The position numbers and the translations under genes are program-made. Below, in pieces: positions 41,828-43,349 of a stretch of DNA of 43,349 nt (positions are counted from its first letter, which is position 1; each line of letters starts with the position of its first letter). Origin of the DNA: Candidatus Dormiibacter spiritus. GTDB taxonomy: Bacteria > Chloroflexota > Dormibacteria > Dormibacterales > Dormibacteraceae. Below the pieces are notes generated by a model. That model saw only the letters and a program-made list of their open reading frames with translations. It made no database searches and was not told the DNA's origin. The stretch is taken from the NCBI GenBank assembly GCA_003244185.1, contig QHBT01000036.1, positions 1-43,349 on the forward strand, written 5' to 3'.

Positions 41828-42472
41828 ATGGCCAGCAAGCAGTCGTCCAAGGCGGCAGCCATCGGCTGGCTGGGGGACCTGGAGAAGGATGCGCACGCTG
41901 CCCTCCTGCAGATCGAGGCCCTCACTGGGCAGCTCGCGGCCGGGTCCGGCTCCGGAGCTGCCGTTGATCGAGTTCTGGACCTCCTCATCGAACAGGTCCT
42001 TCCCCGTCTCGATGCCGAGGAGGCCGTCCTCTTTCCGGCGGTCGCAAACGCCTTGCAGCAACCGGAGGCCACGGCAGCCTTGCGGGCGGAGCATGTCCAG
42101 ATCAGGCGCCTAGTCGAGGTATTGGGAACCGTAGGCAACAACTCACATCACGAACGGCTGTCCAGAGGAGAGGCGGGCAGGCTGCGCCGCAACCTGGATG
42201 CTCTGCACGGCCTTCTCGGCCGCCATTTACAGGAGGAGAAGTCCATGTGCTGCCGGGCGCTCTGCGGGACCCTCGGCCCCGACGAGGTCGCGGCACTGCT
42301 TCGAGCGATGGCAGATGCGGAGGAGCGCGCCGGGCACGGCATCGTCCTGGTGGCGCTGCCTTGGCGAGATCCGACCGAGGCCATCGCCTTGCGGCCCAAC
42401 CCGAGGGCAACGAGGCCCCTGGTGTTCAGGCTGGCCGATCTAGGGCGGAAGTTGAAAGAAGGCGAACGGTAA
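41828..42472 (+). CDS. Hemerythrin HHE-domain protein
   Basis: A 214-residue protein with a four-helix-bundle HHE pattern: EKDAHAALLQIEALTG, VLDLLIEQVLPRLDAEEAVLFPAV (HxxxE-type second helix with E substitutions), LRAEHVQIRRLVEVLG, and LHGLLGRHLQEEKSMCCRAL. Such proteins bind a di-iron centre, often for nitric-oxide or oxygen handling or Fe-S repair (Ric-like). The last about 37 residues (from LPWRDPTEAIALRPNP) are the plus-strand translation of the dispersed repeat at 42361-42463 and lie outside the domain, so they look like an added tail. It is intact, whereas the paralogue at 38.6-38.9 kb is broken. Confidence 0.75.
   Translation: MASKQSSKAAAIGWLGDLEKDAHAALLQIEALTGQLAAGSGSGAAVDRVLDLLIEQVLPRLDAEEAVLFPAVANALQQPEATAALRAEHVQIRRLVEVLGTVGNNSHHERLSRGEAGRLRRNLDALHGLLGRHLQEEKSMCCRALCGTLGPDEVAALLRAMADAEERAGHGIVLVALPWRDPTEAIALRPNPRATRPLVFRLADLGRKLKEGER
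42361..42463 (+). repeat. Dispersed direct repeat, copy B
   Basis: Copy of the repeat at 26465-26565, same orientation, about 15.9 kb apart. Here it forms the 3' end of the hemerythrin-domain coding sequence. Shared landmarks are TTGGCGAGA, TCGCCTTGCG, CCCCTGGTGTTCA, GGCCGATCTAG and GAAAGAAGGC. Confidence 0.7.
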
Positions 42473-42981
42473 ACAGCAAGGGGGTCTGGAAGCGATGGAC
42501 GACCAAAGTGGCAACTTGCAGGAAAATGGGTCGGGCATCCGCCCTGCCGAGCAGCTGACCGCACCCCTAATCGACATTTGTCGAAGCGCTCGACGCAATA
42601 CTGCAGGCCTACAGCGTCCCCGTCTATCTGGGGACTGTTCACGCCCGCCACTCAGAGGCGTGGCGTCAGGCAGACCGACGTGATCCGAGCGACCTCTGCC
42701 GAGTGGCCCCGCAGCTGGGTGAAGACCACCCCGGACCCGGCCTTGGTATCGAGGCTGGCAAGCCGCGCGGCGGCATCGACGAACTCGCCGAAGCTCCGCG
42801 CCGCCCAAGATCCGCAGAATGGACGTACTCCGCTGTCGAACGATCTGGGGAATGGTGATCCATGGCACTGAGAGCCGGCCCGCTTAGCGGCCGGCGGCTC
42901 GCTTGCTGCAATTGTGGTGACGTGGGCGTGCGGACGGTCATCGTACTCAATACTCGTACCTACGTTGGGTGACCGTGCCGT
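42473..42981. other. 509-bp stretch without a recognised gene
   Basis: Open frames exist on both strands (for example FVEALDAILQAYSVPVYLGT on the plus strand and RSFGEFVDAAARLASLDTKA on the minus strand), but none shows a known motif, a Shine-Dalgarno site or a persistent frame. It may hold decayed coding sequence. Confidence 0.5.
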
Positions 42982-43095
42982 ATGGTGAATCTGTGGGTGG
43001 ACATGACTGACGGCGTATTGGGCGGAGTCATTGATGCACTCGGCATCTCGGGCTCCCGGACGTTGACGCGCGGCTTCATCCAGGGCCAGTCTTAG
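42982..43095 (+). CDS. Tiny open frame upstream of the ESFPASDPPAW protein
   Basis: A 37-residue frame (MVNLWVDMTDGVLGGVIDAL onward to FIQGQS) whose TAG lies one base before the ATG of the next small gene. An internal ATG at 43003 has GGTGG just upstream. It could be a leader peptide or a small protein; no motif is recognised. Confidence 0.3.
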   Translation: MVNLWVDMTDGVLGGVIDALGISGSRTLTRGFIQGQS

Positions 43096-43096
43096 C

Positions 43097-43243
43097 ATGA
43101 CTCCAGAGCGCGCGGTCGAGCCGGTTATCGACTGGGTGGATGGAGCATCGCAGGAATCCTTTCCGGCGAGCGATCCTCCCGCCTGGCCTAAATCGGCAAG
43201 TGCGCCCGTCCAGACGTGGACGCCTGTCCAGACGGAGAAATGA
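43097..43243 (+). CDS. 48-residue protein with ESFPASDPPAW motif
   Basis: The frame reads MTPERAVEPVIDWVDGASQE, then SFPASDPPAWPKSASAP to a TGA. The core ESFPASDPPAW recurs in many short, uncharacterised bacterial proteins and at the ends of some larger ones, so this is a true gene rather than a chance frame. It is acidic and proline-rich, without cysteines or a membrane segment. Function is unknown. It is the last gene of the window, about 80 bp before the terminal repeat. Confidence 0.7.
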   Translation: MTPERAVEPVIDWVDGASQESFPASDPPAWPKSASAPVQTWTPVQTEK

Positions 43244-43326
43244 CCAACCGGGCAGCCGGCCTGCTCGGCCAGGAATTCATCTGCTTGTCGGGGAACTTCG
43301 GCCGCGCTCTGGTGTAGCGTCTAGAG

Positions 43327-43348
43327 TGAACGGCTCACAAGATCTGTA
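43327..43348. repeat. Right copy of 22-bp terminal inverted repeat
   Basis: Exact reverse complement of bases 1-22. One further base (G) follows at the window's end. See the left copy for interpretation. Confidence 0.9.
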
Positions 43349-43349
43349 G

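Noticed and set aside
1..43349. tRNA, rRNA and CRISPR features
   Set aside because: No T-loop-like GGTTCGAATCC, no rRNA-like stretch and no regularly spaced repeats were found by reading both strands.

Overview
The window is a GC-rich bacterial segment, most likely from an uncultured high-GC soil lineage. Chloroflexota, Candidatus Dormibacterota or Actinomycetota all fit; the sequence alone does not decide. Pointers are an aa3-type oxidase (CtaC and CtaD), a Thermus-like seven-iron ferredoxin, a cytochrome b/molybdopterin fusion and GTG starts. No rRNA, tRNA or CRISPR array was seen. The two ends carry the same 22-bp sequence in inverted orientation, so the contig either stops inside two copies of one repeat or is bounded by it.

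Region 1 (0.1-19.7 kb) is intact and dense. It looks like a catabolic island for a nitrogenous, amide-containing compound. The plus-strand genes are a split FluG pair (glutamine-synthetase-like ligase plus amidohydrolase), an M20 amidohydrolase, an amidase-signature enzyme and an extended SDR. A minus-strand operon reads APC permease > isochorismatase-like amidohydrolase > SDR > SDR > aminotransferase > cyclase-family amidohydrolase > GNAT. Beyond it lie two SnoaL-like proteins, each paired with a C-N hydrolase-like enzyme (PuuE/allantoinase-like, and formamidase/acetamidase), in convergent layout. A 2-oxoacid dehydrogenase E1 alpha/beta pair, oddly tail to tail, sits at the left edge. Seven different C-N-bond hydrolase-type families occur together with a permease, an aminotransferase and oxidoreductases. 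This is the best candidate here for an undescribed pathway; its substrate cannot be read from sequence.

Region 2 (19.9-33.3 kb) is a gene graveyard. A fragment of a conjugative element (excisionase-like HTH, VirB6/TrbL-like and VirB2-like membrane proteins, C-terminus of a TraG/VirD4 coupling protein) abuts remnants of IS481, IS630 (two different copies) and an ISNCY/IS5-like element. Around them are a TetR gene with an in-frame amber codon, a frameshifted YczE-type membrane protein, frameshifted FAD and disulfide reductases, a frameshifted universal stress protein, a cupin remnant and a PrpD gene cut by an IS630 remnant. Intact genes here are a cupin, a HAD phosphatase and a DUF488 protein. 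Many lesions are one-base changes in or beside short homopolymers, so sequencing error must be excluded before calling all of them pseudogenes.

Region 3 (33.4-43.3 kb) is respiratory and redox. It holds a membrane cytochrome b561-sulfite-oxidase-fold fusion, ctaD, ctaC, a 7Fe ferredoxin coupled to a small orphan gene, a damaged hemerythrin-like gene, a damaged NnrS-like gene, an ArsR/SufR-type regulator with a cysteine-rich sensor domain, a four-helix membrane protein, an intact hemerythrin-domain protein and, at the end, a 48-residue protein with the ESFPASDPPAW motif. The 38.3-42.5 kb part looks like a nitric-oxide/iron-sulfur stress module.
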